Positions 26,722 through 35,784 of a DNA stretch of 64,000 nucleotides are shown here, piece after piece (within the stretch, counting starts at the first letter, position 1; the number at the start of each line of letters is the position of its first letter). The notes under the pieces were generated by a model, which was not told where the DNA came from, ran no database searches, and saw nothing but the letters and a program-made list of their open reading frames with translations. Position numbers and translations under genes: made by a program. The stretch comes from Terriglobia bacterium (lineage in GTDB: Bacteria; Acidobacteriota; Terriglobia; Terriglobales; Acidobacteriaceae): positions 171,254 through 235,253 of the forward strand of contig JAIQFC010000010.1 in assembly GCA_020073465.1 (NCBI GenBank). Direction: 5' to 3'.

Positions 26722-27072
26722 ATGCTGGGGATGAGTTTGCTTTCCTTCTTGATGCTCACTCTCATTGGAGCAGTTGTTGCGGTCGCCTATCACAACGTTA
26801 TCCGTTATCGGTTTCTTGAGGGCAATGATGCTCTGTTCGGGAAGCTGATCATTGGGTGGCTTGGAGCATGGCTGGGCTCGCCTGTATTCGGACACTGGCT
26901 CTGGAAGATTGAGAACGTGTACGTGGTGCCCGCCATCTTGGGCGCGATCGCCACTGTCCAGCTGACTGTTTTGACGGGTAAGGCGCTTGCCGGGCTTGCG
27001 AGCGTGCGGCCTGCTGTGACGGAGGAAAAGAAAGAGGAAATCCGTCCTGGCAAACCGGCGATAGCAGCGTAA
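26722..27072 (+). CDS. Small membrane protein, GlsB/YeaQ/YmgE-like
   Basis: 116 residues with a strong AGGAGG ribosome site. It has three hydrophobic segments (about 3-24, 42-60 and 66-88) with LFGKLIIGWLGAWLGSPVFGHW resembling the glycine-rich core of transglycosylase-associated (GlsB) stress proteins, and a charged C-terminal tail. The family is linked to envelope stress. It opens a rightward run of stress-type genes. Confidence 0.7.
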   Translation: MLGMSLLSFLMLTLIGAVVAVAYHNVIRYRFLEGNDALFGKLIIGWLGAWLGSPVFGHWLWKIENVYVVPAILGAIATVQLTVLTGKALAGLASVRPAVTEEKKEEIRPGKPAIAA

Positions 27073-27148
27073 TAAGCTGCTGAACGATCAGCGGCACCGA
27101 CCTGAACCTGGAGCGAACAACCGGCCGGAAGGCCGAGGGAGGCATGGT

Positions 27149-27523
27149 ATGTCCGAGCGAAGAATTCTCTGCGTTTCATTCGACAGGACGGTTTCAGAAA
27201 ACCGGTGCGCCACTCTGAAGGAAGCGGGTTATAACGTGACTGCCACCACCGATGTCAAGGAGGCGATGGAGTTGCTGAGTCGCGAGAGCTTTGATGCTGT
27301 GATTGTCGGACACCGCTTTCCTGCGGAAGAAAAATATGTGCTGGCAGTCGAAGCCAAGGAGAAGTCGAACACGCCGGTTCTCTTGGTGTGCGGGGCCACG
27401 CGAGACCCCGAGATTCCTGCGACAACCCGAGTATACGCATTAGAGGGCAGTGCAGGTCTTCTGTCCGCGTTGTCCGCGTTAGTCCCCGCTCCAGCGGGAG
27501 CTCGCTTGCAAGCGGCAGCGTGA
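27149..27523 (+). CDS. Receiver-like protein lacking the phosphoacceptor aspartate
   Basis: 124 residues with the alternating beta-alpha layout of a CheY domain: RRILCVSFDRTVSENRCATLKEAGYNV, then DAVIVGHRFP where the phosphorylated Asp (normally D at the end of strand 3) is replaced by Gly, and TPVLLVCG for strand 4. The N-terminal acidic pair is reduced to one Asp. It cannot be phosphorylated in the usual way and is probably a pseudo-receiver. A GGGAGG site stands before the start. Confidence 0.75.
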   Translation: MSERRILCVSFDRTVSENRCATLKEAGYNVTATTDVKEAMELLSRESFDAVIVGHRFPAEEKYVLAVEAKEKSNTPVLLVCGATRDPEIPATTRVYALEGSAGLLSALSALVPAPAGARLQAAA

Positions 27524-27549
27524 GGACGAAGGCCCGAGGAGGATGAGCC

Positions 27550-28242
27550 ATGTTGTTCCGAGATGAAGATGAAGACCTTGAAGTGCTCCCATTCGTGGAT
27601 CGAGCCGAAGCCGGGCGTGTACTCGCGAGCAGGCTGTCGGCATACGCCGGTCGTGACGAGGTGATTGTGCTGGGGCTTCCTCGGGGTGGCGTGCCCGTGG
27701 CTTCCGCGGTGGCGGGCACGCTGCACGTACCGTTCGATGTGTGTGTAGTGAGCAAGCTTGGCACTCCCTGGAACCGGGAGCTCGCCATGGGTGCGGTTGC
27801 TGAGGAGGGCGTGCAGGTACTGGATCTCTCCATCGTCAAGGAACTGTGCGTGTCGGAAGAGGACATCCAACAGGTGTCCGCGGCTGCGCGGAAGGAACGG
27901 GAGTACCGCGAAGAGTTGTATCGCGGCGGGCGTCCACACCTGGACCTGGCAGGGAAGACCGTCATTCTCGTGGATGATGGCATCGCAACGGGTTGCAGCA
28001 TCCTGGCAGCGATTGCAGCTGTTCGTCGACGGAAGGCTGCGAGAGTCGTGGTGGCCGTTCCGGTCGCGCCGGCCTCTGGCTGCAGTGCGATCAGGATGGA
28101 AGCGGACGAAGTCGTCAGTGTGGCAGAACCGGCAATGTTCTTGGCCGTCTCACAATGGTATGAGGACTTCAGACAGATCAGCGATGAAGACGTGCAACGG
28201 CTGCTGGAAAACGACGCCGGTTCGCTGGCGCACGCTGCTTGA
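27550..28242 (+). CDS. Phosphoribosyltransferase-family protein
   Basis: 230 residues. The PRPP-binding loop is clear: VILVDDGIATGCSILAAIAAV. The N-terminal VIVLGLPRGGVPVASAVAGTL and CVVSKLGTPWNRELAMGAVAE are typical of the stand-alone PRTase group found next to dienelactone hydrolase or erythromycin-esterase genes in stress islands. The base substrate is unknown. It follows the pseudo-receiver by 26 bases with a GAGGAGG site and is likely cotranscribed. Confidence 0.88.
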   Translation: MLFRDEDEDLEVLPFVDRAEAGRVLASRLSAYAGRDEVIVLGLPRGGVPVASAVAGTLHVPFDVCVVSKLGTPWNRELAMGAVAEEGVQVLDLSIVKELCVSEEDIQQVSAAARKEREYREELYRGGRPHLDLAGKTVILVDDGIATGCSILAAIAAVRRRKAARVVVAVPVAPASGCSAIRMEADEVVSVAEPAMFLAVSQWYEDFRQISDEDVQRLLENDAGSLAHAA

Positions 28243-28275
28243 TATTTCCAGCGCTGGGTCGGAAAGGAGGACGCG

Positions 28276-28491
28276 ATGCAAAGACATTTTTCCAGTCGGG
28301 GTGAAGCGCTGGCGGAGGTAACTGCTGCCAGAGTGCTGGCTCGCCGAAAACAGCCGGGACAATCGCCATTGGACACGCAGGCCGGCCGGCGCGCTACCAC
28401 CAACCAATGGTTCTCCCAGCCTGTGGAAGCGAGTCGTCGGCCAAAGAAAAGAAAGCCACAACGAAGCGAAGATGTCACCACGTCTCTGTAG
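28276..28491 (+). CDS. Small basic protein, unknown
   Basis: 71 residues rich in Arg, Lys and Gln, likely disordered. There is no family match by eye. It is kept because AAAGGAGG lies at good spacing before the ATG and because it fits between two same-strand genes with little gap. Confidence 0.45.
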   Translation: MQRHFSSRGEALAEVTAARVLARRKQPGQSPLDTQAGRRATTNQWFSQPVEASRRPKKRKPQRSEDVTTSL

Positions 28492-28513
28492 CTTGTTCCC
28501 AGGGAGGCCTGCC

Positions 28514-28978
28514 ATGCGATCAAATGTGAGGAAGCGCTCCAGAAGCACCAGAGGTAAAGTGGGCCGCACCGTTCGGAAGAGCGGGACGGTCACTGCAGCT
28601 GCCACAATCCGCCAGATTGGAAATGATTGGGCTCGGCATTGGAATGCGGGAAAACTGGATGGAGTGGTTGCGGCGTACGCCGAAGACGCTGTTTACCTTC
28701 CGCCGCACCATGAAGCCGTTCACGGACGCGATGCCATTCGGGAGTATCTGAAAGCACCGCTTGGTCATGGCGTGTCGGACCTGGCATTCGAAGTTACCTA
28801 CATTAAGCAACAAGGGCCCATCGCCTGGGACGTGGGAACGTACCGCATGACCATTCCTCAGAATGACGGTACGAAGAAGGAGGATCACGGCAAGTACCTC
28901 AGCGTTTGGAGGCGCGTGGGAAAGAACTGGCTGCTCGCTGCCGACGCCTGGTCCAGCGATTTGCCGTCCTCGGCTTGA
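28514..28978 (+). CDS. SnoaL-like / DUF4440 protein
   Basis: 154 residues from the ATG at 28514 (GGGAGG upstream). After a basic N-terminal extension of about 28 residues comes an NTF2-like fold: IRQIGNDWARHWNAGKLDGVVAAYAEDAVYLPPH, GRDAIREYL, and a C-terminal KYLSVWRRVGKNWLLAADAW. The pattern matches the SgcJ/SnoaL-like group. Catalysis is unassigned. It is part of the stress-type block. Confidence 0.85.
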   Translation: MRSNVRKRSRSTRGKVGRTVRKSGTVTAAATIRQIGNDWARHWNAGKLDGVVAAYAEDAVYLPPHHEAVHGRDAIREYLKAPLGHGVSDLAFEVTYIKQQGPIAWDVGTYRMTIPQNDGTKKEDHGKYLSVWRRVGKNWLLAADAWSSDLPSSA

Positions 28979-29074
28979 AACCCGGCTGTGTGCGGCCTCC
29001 TCGGTTGTGGGCTGTGCGAATGCGTCGCCTCGTGAACGACTGCTGGATAGGGAGGAGTTTGTCGGGGAGGAATT

Positions 29075-29269
29075 ATGGAGTTGATACTAACGGCTGAGGA
29101 GCAGGAACTTCTGTTTGGCATTCTTGAGCAGCGCCATCGGGAGCTGCAGAAGGAGATCTCTCACACGGACCACCGCGAATTCAAACTGGCTCTGCGTAAG
29201 AATGAGAAGCTGCTTGAGTCCATCTTGAGTCGCCTACGGGGAGCGCTAATTCAAGAGCTTCGTGGTTGA
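29075..29269 (+). CDS. Small helical protein, unknown
   Basis: 64 residues, GGGGAGG upstream. It is a single amphipathic helical hairpin (LTAEEQELLFGILEQRHRELQKEI...LALRKNEKLLESILSRLR). Short proteins of this kind recur in acidobacterial and deltaproteobacterial stress loci. Function unknown. It ends just before the archease gene. Confidence 0.65.
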   Translation: MELILTAEEQELLFGILEQRHRELQKEISHTDHREFKLALRKNEKLLESILSRLRGALIQELRG

Positions 29270-29305
29270 CGCTCATCTGATCACGCGAAATTGCTGGTGA
29301 CTCAA

Positions 29306-29710
29306 ATGGTGAGTTTTGAGGAAATCGAGCACACCGCCGACTGGGCTTTTCGCGTAACGGGCCGTGAGTTGGGAGATTTGCTGGAAAATGCTGCCCGAGC
29401 GATGCAGGCGCTGGATGGAGTCGCGCCCAATGGGGAGCCATCTGCGACGCGAGAGATAGAAGCGCAAGGGATTGACCGCGAGTCGTTACTGGTGAACTGG
29501 CTGAATGAAATTCTGTTTCTGGAACAGACGCATCAGCTTGTCTGTGAGCGCTTCCATATTTATGAGCTCAACGATTATCGCCTGCGTGCACGCGTCGAGA
29601 CCCGGGAGTGCCAGGAAAGCCAGACGCACATCAAGGCGGCAACATTCCACAATTTGAAAGTGCGCGAGACTTCGGAAGGCCTCGAAGCGGAGGTCGTGCT
29701 GGATGTGTGA
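29306..29710 (+). CDS. Archease
   Basis: 134 residues from the ATG at 29306; a TTG at 29291 would add five. Archease speeds up the guanylation and turnover of RtcB RNA ligase. The marker EIEHTADWAFRV with its conserved Asp, the central DRESLLVNWLNEILFL and the C-terminal KAATFHNLKV match the family, as does the length. The rtcB gene follows 19 bases later, the classical pairing. Confidence 0.92.
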   Translation: MVSFEEIEHTADWAFRVTGRELGDLLENAARAMQALDGVAPNGEPSATREIEAQGIDRESLLVNWLNEILFLEQTHQLVCERFHIYELNDYRLRARVETRECQESQTHIKAATFHNLKVRETSEGLEAEVVLDV

Positions 29711-29729
29711 CTTTCGATGAGCAGAAGCC

Positions 29730-31181
29730 GTGCTTAGCAAACAAGAGTTCGTCCGCGTAGCCGACAACATCTGGGAGATCCCGCCGACATTTCGCGACGA
29801 CATGAGAGTACCAGCGCGCGTCTATGCCGATGAACAACTGCTCGACGCAGCCCTCGGTGACAATTCGGTGGTGCAGCTGGTGAACACAGCCACGCTCCCC
29901 GGGGTGGTCAGACACGCCATCGCGATGCCCGACATTCACCAAGGTTACGGCTTCCCGATTGGGGGAGTCGTAGCGACACGCCTTCCGGACGGGGTAGTTT
30001 CACCAGGAGGAGTCGGCTATGACATTAACTGCGGCGTGCGGCTCTTGGCATCGGTGATGACCGCTGATGAGATCGAGCCGTACCTCGAGGACATCGCCTC
30101 CTCCGTGTACGCGAATTGCCCAAGCGGGGTGGGCTCTCATGGCCATTTGCGCGTGACCAACTCCGAGCTGGACAAAGTTCTGCATGAAGGCTCGCGCTGG
30201 ATGCTGGCGAAGGGATACGCGTCCCGGGAAGACCTCGATCGTACCGAGGAGTGCGGCCGAGTTCCTGGCGCCGATGCCAGCTTTGTCTCCGACCACGCTC
30301 GTGAACGTGGGCGGAACCAGCTCGGGACCCTGGGCGCCGGAAACCACTTCATCGAGGTGGACAAGGTCGCGGAAGTCTACGATCAGCCCACTGCTGCACG
30401 TCTGGGTATTTTCTCGGGAAATGTCGCGGTGCAGATCCACTGCGGCTCCCGTGGCCTTGGCCACCAGGTGTGCGAAGACTACGTGAGCCGATTCCAGAAG
30501 GCCGTTCAGGATTATGGGATCATCCTGCCAGATCGAGAGTTAGTCTGCGCGCCCCTTGATTCCCACGAGGGACAAGAATACTTCCACGCCATGGCGTGTG
30601 CCGCGAACTTCGCCTTTGCCAACCGGCAACTGCTGACGCATATGATCCGGCACAGCTTCGAGCAAGTGTTGGCCGGCAAGATCAAAGACTTCCAGTTGCA
30701 TCAGGTGTACGACGTTGCTCACAACATGGCCAAAGTGGAGGAGCATGAGGTCGACGGCCGCCGGTTCCGCGTTTGCGTACACCGCAAAGGCTCGACTCGG
30801 GCATTCGGACCCGGCTCTAGTGTGCTGCCAGAAGACTTGCGCGACATCGGGCAACCCGTACTGATACCCGGTTCCATGGGTACGGCCTCGTATGTTCTGA
30901 TCGGCACAACCGAAGCCATGCAGCAGACCTTCGGTTCCACGTGTCATGGAGCAGGCCGACTGATGAGCCGAGCCAAGGCCAGGAAGATGGTCCGTGGAAC
31001 AGAGTTGCGCGACCAGCTAAGGAACCGAGGCATTCTCATCTGTGCGGGGTTACTGAGCGCGCTGGCGGAAGAGTCTCCCGTGGCGTACAAGGACGTATCG
31101 CGTGTGGTTGAGGTAGTCCACAAACTCGGAATCGGTAGGAAAGTTGCGCGATTGGAGCCTGTCGCCGTAATCAAAGGGTAG
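29730..31181 (+). CDS. rtcB: RNA-splicing/repair ligase RtcB
   Basis: Joins 3'-phosphate or 2',3'-cyclic phosphate RNA ends to 5'-OH ends using GTP and Mn. 483 residues, starting at GTG 29730. Metal and GMP-binding motifs are present: [27 protein letters not shown] with the metal-binding Asp and Cys, [32 protein letters not shown], and [11 protein letters not shown], which carries the histidine that takes GMP. Together with archease it fits the archease-dependent RtcB group. Its position in a stress block fits RNA repair. Confidence 0.97.
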   Translation: MLSKQEFVRVADNIWEIPPTFRDDMRVPARVYADEQLLDAALGDNSVVQLVNTATLPGVVRHAIAMPDIHQGYGFPIGGVVATRLPDGVVSPGGVGYDINCGVRLLASVMTADEIEPYLEDIASSVYANCPSGVGSHGHLRVTNSELDKVLHEGSRWMLAKGYASREDLDRTEECGRVPGADASFVSDHARERGRNQLGTLGAGNHFIEVDKVAEVYDQPTAARLGIFSGNVAVQIHCGSRGLGHQVCEDYVSRFQKAVQDYGIILPDRELVCAPLDSHEGQEYFHAMACAANFAFANRQLLTHMIRHSFEQVLAGKIKDFQLHQVYDVAHNMAKVEEHEVDGRRFRVCVHRKGSTRAFGPGSSVLPEDLRDIGQPVLIPGSMGTASYVLIGTTEAMQQTFGSTCHGAGRLMSRAKARKMVRGTELRDQLRNRGILICAGLLSALAEESPVAYKDVSRVVEVVHKLGIGRKVARLEPVAVIKG

Positions 31182-31189
31182 GGGAACCG

Positions 31190-32203
31190 CTACGGCAAAA
31201 GGCATCGAGCAGCGATTTCTGGAGGTACTGGGTTGTAGAAAAAACCTGACGCCCACTCGAATCCGGTAATCCGGACAACCTGCGGCAGGATCTCCAGATG
31301 CCAATGGAAGTCTTCGTCGATCGTATTCCAATATCCTGCTCTAGGTCGCAGGAATGGTCTGTCCTGGAGCGACAAGTTGTAGGGTGGCCCGCCCAGAGTG
31401 TGGTCCAACCTCCGCAAGACATCGCGCAGGATCTGAGCCAGACTCTCAACTTGCCCTGCACTGATACGGCTGAACGCGCTGTTGTGAGATTTGGGAAATA
31501 CTGCCATCTCGAACGGAAAGCGCGAGGCGAAAGGAGCAAATGCCAGAAAATCTTCATTCTCGGCGATCAAACGCTTTCGCCCTTTTAGCTCCTGCTGCAG
31601 CACGTCGCAGTAAATGCACCGTTCCTTCAACGCAAAATAGTCGCGGGCGGTTATGAGTTTTGTTTTAACTGCGCCCGGCGTTACCGGCAGAGCCATCAAT
31701 TGCGAGATTGAATGGCCAATCGTGTGGGCGCCAGCTTCCTCGCCATGGTTCTTGAAGATTAACACGTAACGCATCCGCTTATCGCCCTCCAGATCGACCA
31801 TGCGGGCGACGTAGGCTCGGATCACATCAGAAATCTCGAGGATTTCAAGCTCGTGGAGACTGCGGTCGTGGCGGGGTGTCTCGGCGATGATTTCGTGCGC
31901 GCCCACACCGTTCATTAGATCGTGGAACTCTTCGGCACGCCTCCCCAATTCGCCTTCGATCCGTAACCGCGGGTTGGAGTTGGGCACGACGCGCACGGAC
32001 CAACCCGGCCTGTTCGGGGACGAACCCGGTTTGCGAATAGCGAAGACTTCCGGCGGCGTGGACGCTTCGTTGGTTTCGCAGAATGGGCAGAATGTCGTTT
32101 CCCTGGCGAATTTCTTGAAGTGAAAATCTGAGGGTCGCACCGTCGTGGTCTCCGCCGTGATTACCCAGCGGCCAGTAAAGACGTCTTTGCGCATTTGCGA
32201 CAT
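31190..32203 (-). CDS. Galactose-1-phosphate uridylyltransferase-like protein with altered active site
   Basis: 337 residues of the GalT/HIT superfamily. Seen: CPFC (zinc pair), HEIIAETPRHD, NHGEEAGAHTIGHSISQLMALPVTP and a second half with CIYC and FHWHLEILP. In GalT the nucleophile is the second His of HxHxQ; here codons 164-168 read His-Ser-Ile-Ser-Gln, so that His is Ile166 (ATC, complement of 31706-31708). The uridylyl transfer of normal GalT is therefore unlikely. It converges with rtcB (gap 8 bases). The start has GGAGG upstream. A related phosphorylase or a non-catalytic role is possible. Confidence 0.88.
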   Translation of the reverse strand: MSQMRKDVFTGRWVITAETTTVRPSDFHFKKFARETTFCPFCETNEASTPPEVFAIRKPGSSPNRPGWSVRVVPNSNPRLRIEGELGRRAEEFHDLMNGVGAHEIIAETPRHDRSLHELEILEISDVIRAYVARMVDLEGDKRMRYVLIFKNHGEEAGAHTIGHSISQLMALPVTPGAVKTKLITARDYFALKERCIYCDVLQQELKGRKRLIAENEDFLAFAPFASRFPFEMAVFPKSHNSAFSRISAGQVESLAQILRDVLRRLDHTLGGPPYNLSLQDRPFLRPRAGYWNTIDEDFHWHLEILPQVVRITGFEWASGFFYNPVPPEIAARCLLP

Positions 32204-32313
32204 TTGTCCTCCAACTCATGAGTTCGGTCAACGGAATGTACGCGGCAACAGTAAGGCGCCTCACGACCCAAGAGCCTCCATTAAGTGCCCAGACGCAAAA
32301 AGGCGCGTTGACC

Positions 32314-33453
32314 CTAACTGCTGTGCAGTTCGGCGTGTGTCCGCAAGAACAGTAAGACATGACCACGAGAGAAGACTCCCTCGAGCCGCCCATCTGAGAT
32401 AACCGGTAGCTGGTTAATGTCCTCGCGGCTCATCAGCTCAAGCGCTTGTATGGCGGGAGTATCTGGCGTCACAATGCGGAGCTGACTGAGAGGGCGCATT
32501 ACGCTTTGCACGCTGGTTTGCGACCAGCCTGCGCGATCGACTGTCTTTACCTCATGGGGCGTAATCAGCCCGGCCACTTGATCATTCTGGAGGACGACGA
32601 AGCAGCGGCGTCCGCTCCGCAACAGGTACTCGTCAACAAAATCCTGCAGGCTCAAATGGCCCTCTACGGTGGGGAAGTCGCGGTCCATCATGTCAGCGAC
32701 ACGTCGCCCCCGAAGTCCAGCCACAAGCTCAACCTGAACATAGCTGGCACGGGACGCGTCGTGCAAAAACCAACCAATGAAGGCCAGCCATAATCCACTA
32801 TAATTTGCTCCCACGAAGAAGCGAAACAGTCCCAACAAGATCAAACTGAAGGCCACGGCTTGGCCTGCCTGGGCAGCCAGTCGCGTCGAGCGGTCTGCAT
32901 TGCGAGTGATCCACCAGATTGCGGCACGTAGGACACGCCCACCGTCAAGCGGGTATCCAGGAATCATGTTGAAGACGGCCAACATAACATTGATGTAGCC
33001 GAGCCAGACCAGTACGGAGACGACGGGCGTAACAGGTTCGGTGCCGGGTAGCCAACCAGCCAGCCGAGCTGTCCCCAGAACTACCAGGCCAATTACAACA
33101 CTGGTAATGGGGCCAGCGATCGCAATCCAGAATTCAGACTTGGCGTCCGAAGCTTCCGACTCGATCTGCGATACGCCCCCCAGCGCGAACAAAGTAATGG
33201 CACGGACGCGCAGGCCGTGCGCTTTAGCCAACAGTGAGTGCGCCAGTTCATGGAGCAGCAAAGCTGCGAAGAATAACAGGCCAGTGACCACCGCCGCCAT
33301 CCATACCACCGTGCTGCTCCACTGTGGCGCGACCGCCCGAAAGTGTTGCGCGAGAGAAAGCGCGATCAGCAGGGCGATGAGGAACCAGCTGTAGTGAAGA
33401 CCGATCGAGATGCCGGCGATTCGGCCAAGCTTGACGTGTGCCTTCACGGTCAT
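32314..33453 (-). CDS. Site-2 protease (M50) with two CBS domains
   Basis: 379 residues. Membrane zinc metalloprotease with HELAH (68-72) and [11 protein letters not shown] (162-172), the third metal ligand motif, in six or so helices. Two CBS domains follow (about 240-370: [26 protein letters not shown] and [24 protein letters not shown]), which in this family bind adenine nucleotides and regulate activity. It probably cleaves membrane-tethered regulators. It is distinct from the M50-like domain of the enolase fusion. It is followed by the GalT-like gene on the same strand. Confidence 0.95.
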   Translation of the reverse strand: MTVKAHVKLGRIAGISIGLHYSWFLIALLIALSLAQHFRAVAPQWSSTVVWMAAVVTGLLFFAALLLHELAHSLLAKAHGLRVRAITLFALGGVSQIESEASDAKSEFWIAIAGPITSVVIGLVVLGTARLAGWLPGTEPVTPVVSVLVWLGYINVMLAVFNMIPGYPLDGGRVLRAAIWWITRNADRSTRLAAQAGQAVAFSLILLGLFRFFVGANYSGLWLAFIGWFLHDASRASYVQVELVAGLRGRRVADMMDRDFPTVEGHLSLQDFVDEYLLRSGRRCFVVLQNDQVAGLITPHEVKTVDRAGWSQTSVQSVMRPLSQLRIVTPDTPAIQALELMSREDINQLPVISDGRLEGVFSRGHVLLFLRTHAELHSS

Positions 33454-33753
33454 GAAACCTCAAACAGCAGAATTGTAGCTCGACATCCTCGTATCATAGA
33501 CCGATCTCGTTCAATGAGTGCTTTGGCGATGTTCCGCCAGGTTGTGCCAAGGTGGCTCGACGTACGGGTGCAACTCTGTGCGCCTCTTGTCCGGAACAAA
33601 AAATCTTCGGTGGCTGCACGCCTGTGACCGAGATCACGGCGGCGGAAAGCGGTGAAGCTTAAGGTATCAGTGTGCATCCGGCTGGGTGCGCGGTGACGAA
33701 AATAGTGATGGCGGTCTCACGATCCACGATGAAACCGTAGGAGCTGATGAAGC
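33454..33753. other. Divergent intergenic region
   Basis: 300 bases between the S2P gene and the flavodoxin gene. It holds a CRP/FNR-type palindrome at 33623-33638; no gene is seen. Confidence 0.5.
33623..33638. promoter_or_regulatory. CRP/FNR-family-type operator
   Basis: TGTGACCGAGATCACG has both half-sites TGTGA and TCAC with six bases between, one mismatch from the consensus. It lies about 115 bases before the flavodoxin start and resembles the two sites near 12 kb. Confidence 0.5.
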
Positions 33754-34302
33754 ATGCGAGTGCTCGTTGTCCACGCGAGTCGTTACGGAGCCACGCAGGG
33801 AATCGCGGAGCGCATCGCCGCTACTCTGCGCCAGCAGGGCCTCGAGGCCACGGTGCAGCCCGCACAGCATGCCGCTGATCCGGTGGGCTACGACGCCATT
33901 GTGATCGGAAGCGCCACCTACTACCTCCACTGGATGAAGCGCGCCACGGAGTTTGTGCGGCGAAACCACAATGTCCTCGCCAACCGGCCAGTGTGGTTGT
34001 TCAGCAGTGGTCCTCTGGGCACCGAGGCTAAAGACGCTCAGGCCCGAGATCTGCGCGTCGTTACGGAACCCAAAGAGATCGCGGAGTTCAGAGAGACCAT
34101 CAGACCCAGGGACCATCGGGTCTTCTTCGGCGCACTGGACCACAGCAAGCTGGGGTTCGCGCACAGGCTAATGCTGAAATTGTCAGCCAACCGTGCCAGT
34201 GCGCTTTTTCCAGCGGGCGACTTCCGCGACTGGAACGACGTTGAGGCGTGGGCCAGCAGCATCGCCCGGGCTCTGAAAGCTTATGTAGACGAGGCCGCTT
34301 AA
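33754..34302 (+). CDS. Flavodoxin-domain protein (HemG-like)
   Basis: 182 residues. The FMN phosphate-binding loop is VVHASRYGATQGIAERIA; YDAIVIGSATYYLHWMKRATEFV and VWLFSSGPLG follow the order seen in menaquinone-dependent protoporphyrinogen oxidase (HemG) and stand-alone flavodoxins. The C-terminal FRDWNDVEAWASSIARAL is typical of the group. In stress or low-oxygen islands such proteins are common, so the heme role is not assumed. A CRP/FNR-type site lies upstream. Confidence 0.88.
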   Translation: MRVLVVHASRYGATQGIAERIAATLRQQGLEATVQPAQHAADPVGYDAIVIGSATYYLHWMKRATEFVRRNHNVLANRPVWLFSSGPLGTEAKDAQARDLRVVTEPKEIAEFRETIRPRDHRVFFGALDHSKLGFAHRLMLKLSANRASALFPAGDFRDWNDVEAWASSIARALKAYVDEAA

Positions 34303-34542
34303 CACTGTGATCGGATCGTTTGAGGTAATGAGGACTTCTCGCGACTTTGAAAATTGCCGGCGCAAAGGCGGGATTTGAGCTGCTGACTACTCGAAATTGA
34401 ACCGGCCGTGGTGGCGAGAGGATGTTGCTCCGAACAGATAGTCACAAACTTACCTGCAACTAAGCGTGCTGTTTGAAGGCAATTCTCCTCAAGGTGCACT
34501 GCCACTCGCTCTCTGCCTGGGCCCCCCTGGTAATCGCATGTC

Positions 34543-35193
34543 ATGAAGACGGCTTGCATCTTCACTCTGAAGCTGGTCGGCCTCGCAGTCGTCGTTCAGT
34601 GTTGGCGCCTGGCAGCCCACTACACGTTGCCGTTCTTCTGGTCGGTCGCGGTGGTGTGGGGAGCAGTCGCGCTTGTCCCGCTTCTCGCTGCCATCGGACG
34701 CTGCCTCCTTGACTCGCGTCCTACGCCCGAGCGTGCCACGCTCCTGACGATCCCTATCCACTATCTGGAAATGATCCTGCTCGGCTGCGCCCTTGTCGTT
34801 GCCTTCCGCTTCACACAAGCACATCCCATCGCTTTCATTCCATTCCCGAGAGCAATCAGCTTTCCGGTTCTGCAGATTCTTGGCGCCCTGGCTACGCTCA
34901 CCGTCTTGAATTTGGCCATCCAGGGCCTCGGCTTGCCCTTCGCCGCAGTTCTGAGCAGGAGGCTCGCCACCAGCTGGCTTTACGCTCGTTGCCGCAACCC
35001 TATGCTTCTCTCTTGTTTGCTGTTCTTCATCACCGGGGCCGTATGGCTCCAATCTCTCCACGCTGTACTGTGGACAGTCCTGTGGCTCTCACCGGCCTGG
35101 ATCCTTTACGTTCGTCTCTATGAAGAACGCGAACTCGAACTTCGCTTCGGCGAGCCCTACCTTCGCTACAGAGCCCAAACGCCATTCTTCTGA
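34543..35193 (+). CDS. Isoprenylcysteine carboxyl methyltransferase-like membrane protein
   Basis: 216 residues with about five hydrophobic helices. The C-terminal YARCRNPMLLSCLLFF...YVRLYEERELELRFGEPYLRYRAQTPFF matches the SAM-binding signature of ICMT/PEMT-like bacterial methyltransferases (RxPxY-type region and EE-L-x-x-RFG-x-x-Y). The substrate is unknown; bacterial members methylate lipids or small molecules. Confidence 0.85.
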   Translation: MKTACIFTLKLVGLAVVVQCWRLAAHYTLPFFWSVAVVWGAVALVPLLAAIGRCLLDSRPTPERATLLTIPIHYLEMILLGCALVVAFRFTQAHPIAFIPFPRAISFPVLQILGALATLTVLNLAIQGLGLPFAAVLSRRLATSWLYARCRNPMLLSCLLFFITGAVWLQSLHAVLWTVLWLSPAWILYVRLYEERELELRFGEPYLRYRAQTPFF

Positions 35194-35239
35194 GCAATGG
35201 AACCCAAGATCGGCCCGAGCCCAGGTGGCGAAATATCGC

Positions 35240-35286
35240 CATTTCACTCATTGACCGGGGTCGGCCAATTCTCAGTGAGTGAAATG
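35240..35286. repeat. Long-armed inverted repeat between convergent genes
   Basis: CATTTCACTCA (35240-35250) and its exact complement TGAGTGAAATG (35276-35286), with a further ATTG/CAAT pairing inside the 25-base loop. There is no T-tract, so a simple terminator is doubtful; a bidirectional transcription end or a protein site are alternatives. Confidence 0.5.
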
Positions 35287-35400
35287 ACCTGAGTTAAACA
35301 GCTACGCGGCCCAAGAGAGGAGCTATTGCAGCATCGCGTACTCCGCCTTTGCTTGTTGGAGGACGGGATGTCGGGATCGGCGTTTTCCCAGAGTACCAGC

Positions 35401-35784
35401 CTACGCACCGGCTGCGGAGGCCAGCTCGCCTGACTGCTTTGCCGGAGCCAGCACGATCAGGGTTGCACCGATGACAACAAGCACAGCCACCGCGCTCAGC
35501 AGACCTCCGCGTTCGCTCGCAATGTGGAACGCCAGCACGGCCATAACAGCGGCGTGGGCAAAGCTCGACCATGCTGCGAAGGCAATCAGGCTGCGATTCG
35601 CGGACGGGTTACGCACAGCTATCAGCAGGAAAATGCCAAGCGCGAAATAGAGGCTTAGCATCATGTCATCGCCGTAGTCCGACTGATTCATTTTCCATAA
35701 AGACATCGTCAGTGGATAAATGCCAGCCGAAAATAGCAGTCCTACCAAAACCAGCACAACCTTCAGCGCCCGTTCTCGATTCAT
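35401..35784 (-). CDS. Small four-helix membrane protein (DUF6632-like)
   Basis: 127 residues: a short basic start, then four hydrophobic helices (about 8-27, 43-57, 66-85 and 93-113). The DDMMLSLYFALGIFLLIAVRNPSANRSLIAFAAWSSFAHAAVM core is typical of a small conserved membrane family of unknown function. It converges with the methyltransferase-like gene. Confidence 0.7.
   Translation of the reverse strand: MNRERALKVVLVLVGLLFSAGIYPLTMSLWKMNQSDYGDDMMLSLYFALGIFLLIAVRNPSANRSLIAFAAWSSFAHAAVMAVLAFHIASERGGLLSAVAVLVVIGATLIVLAPAKQSGELASAAGA

Noticed and set aside
27255..28523. 422-codon minus-strand frame opposite pseudo-receiver and phosphoribosyltransferase
   Set aside because: Ser/Thr/Arg-rich shadow frame; the plus-strand genes have family motifs and ribosome sites.
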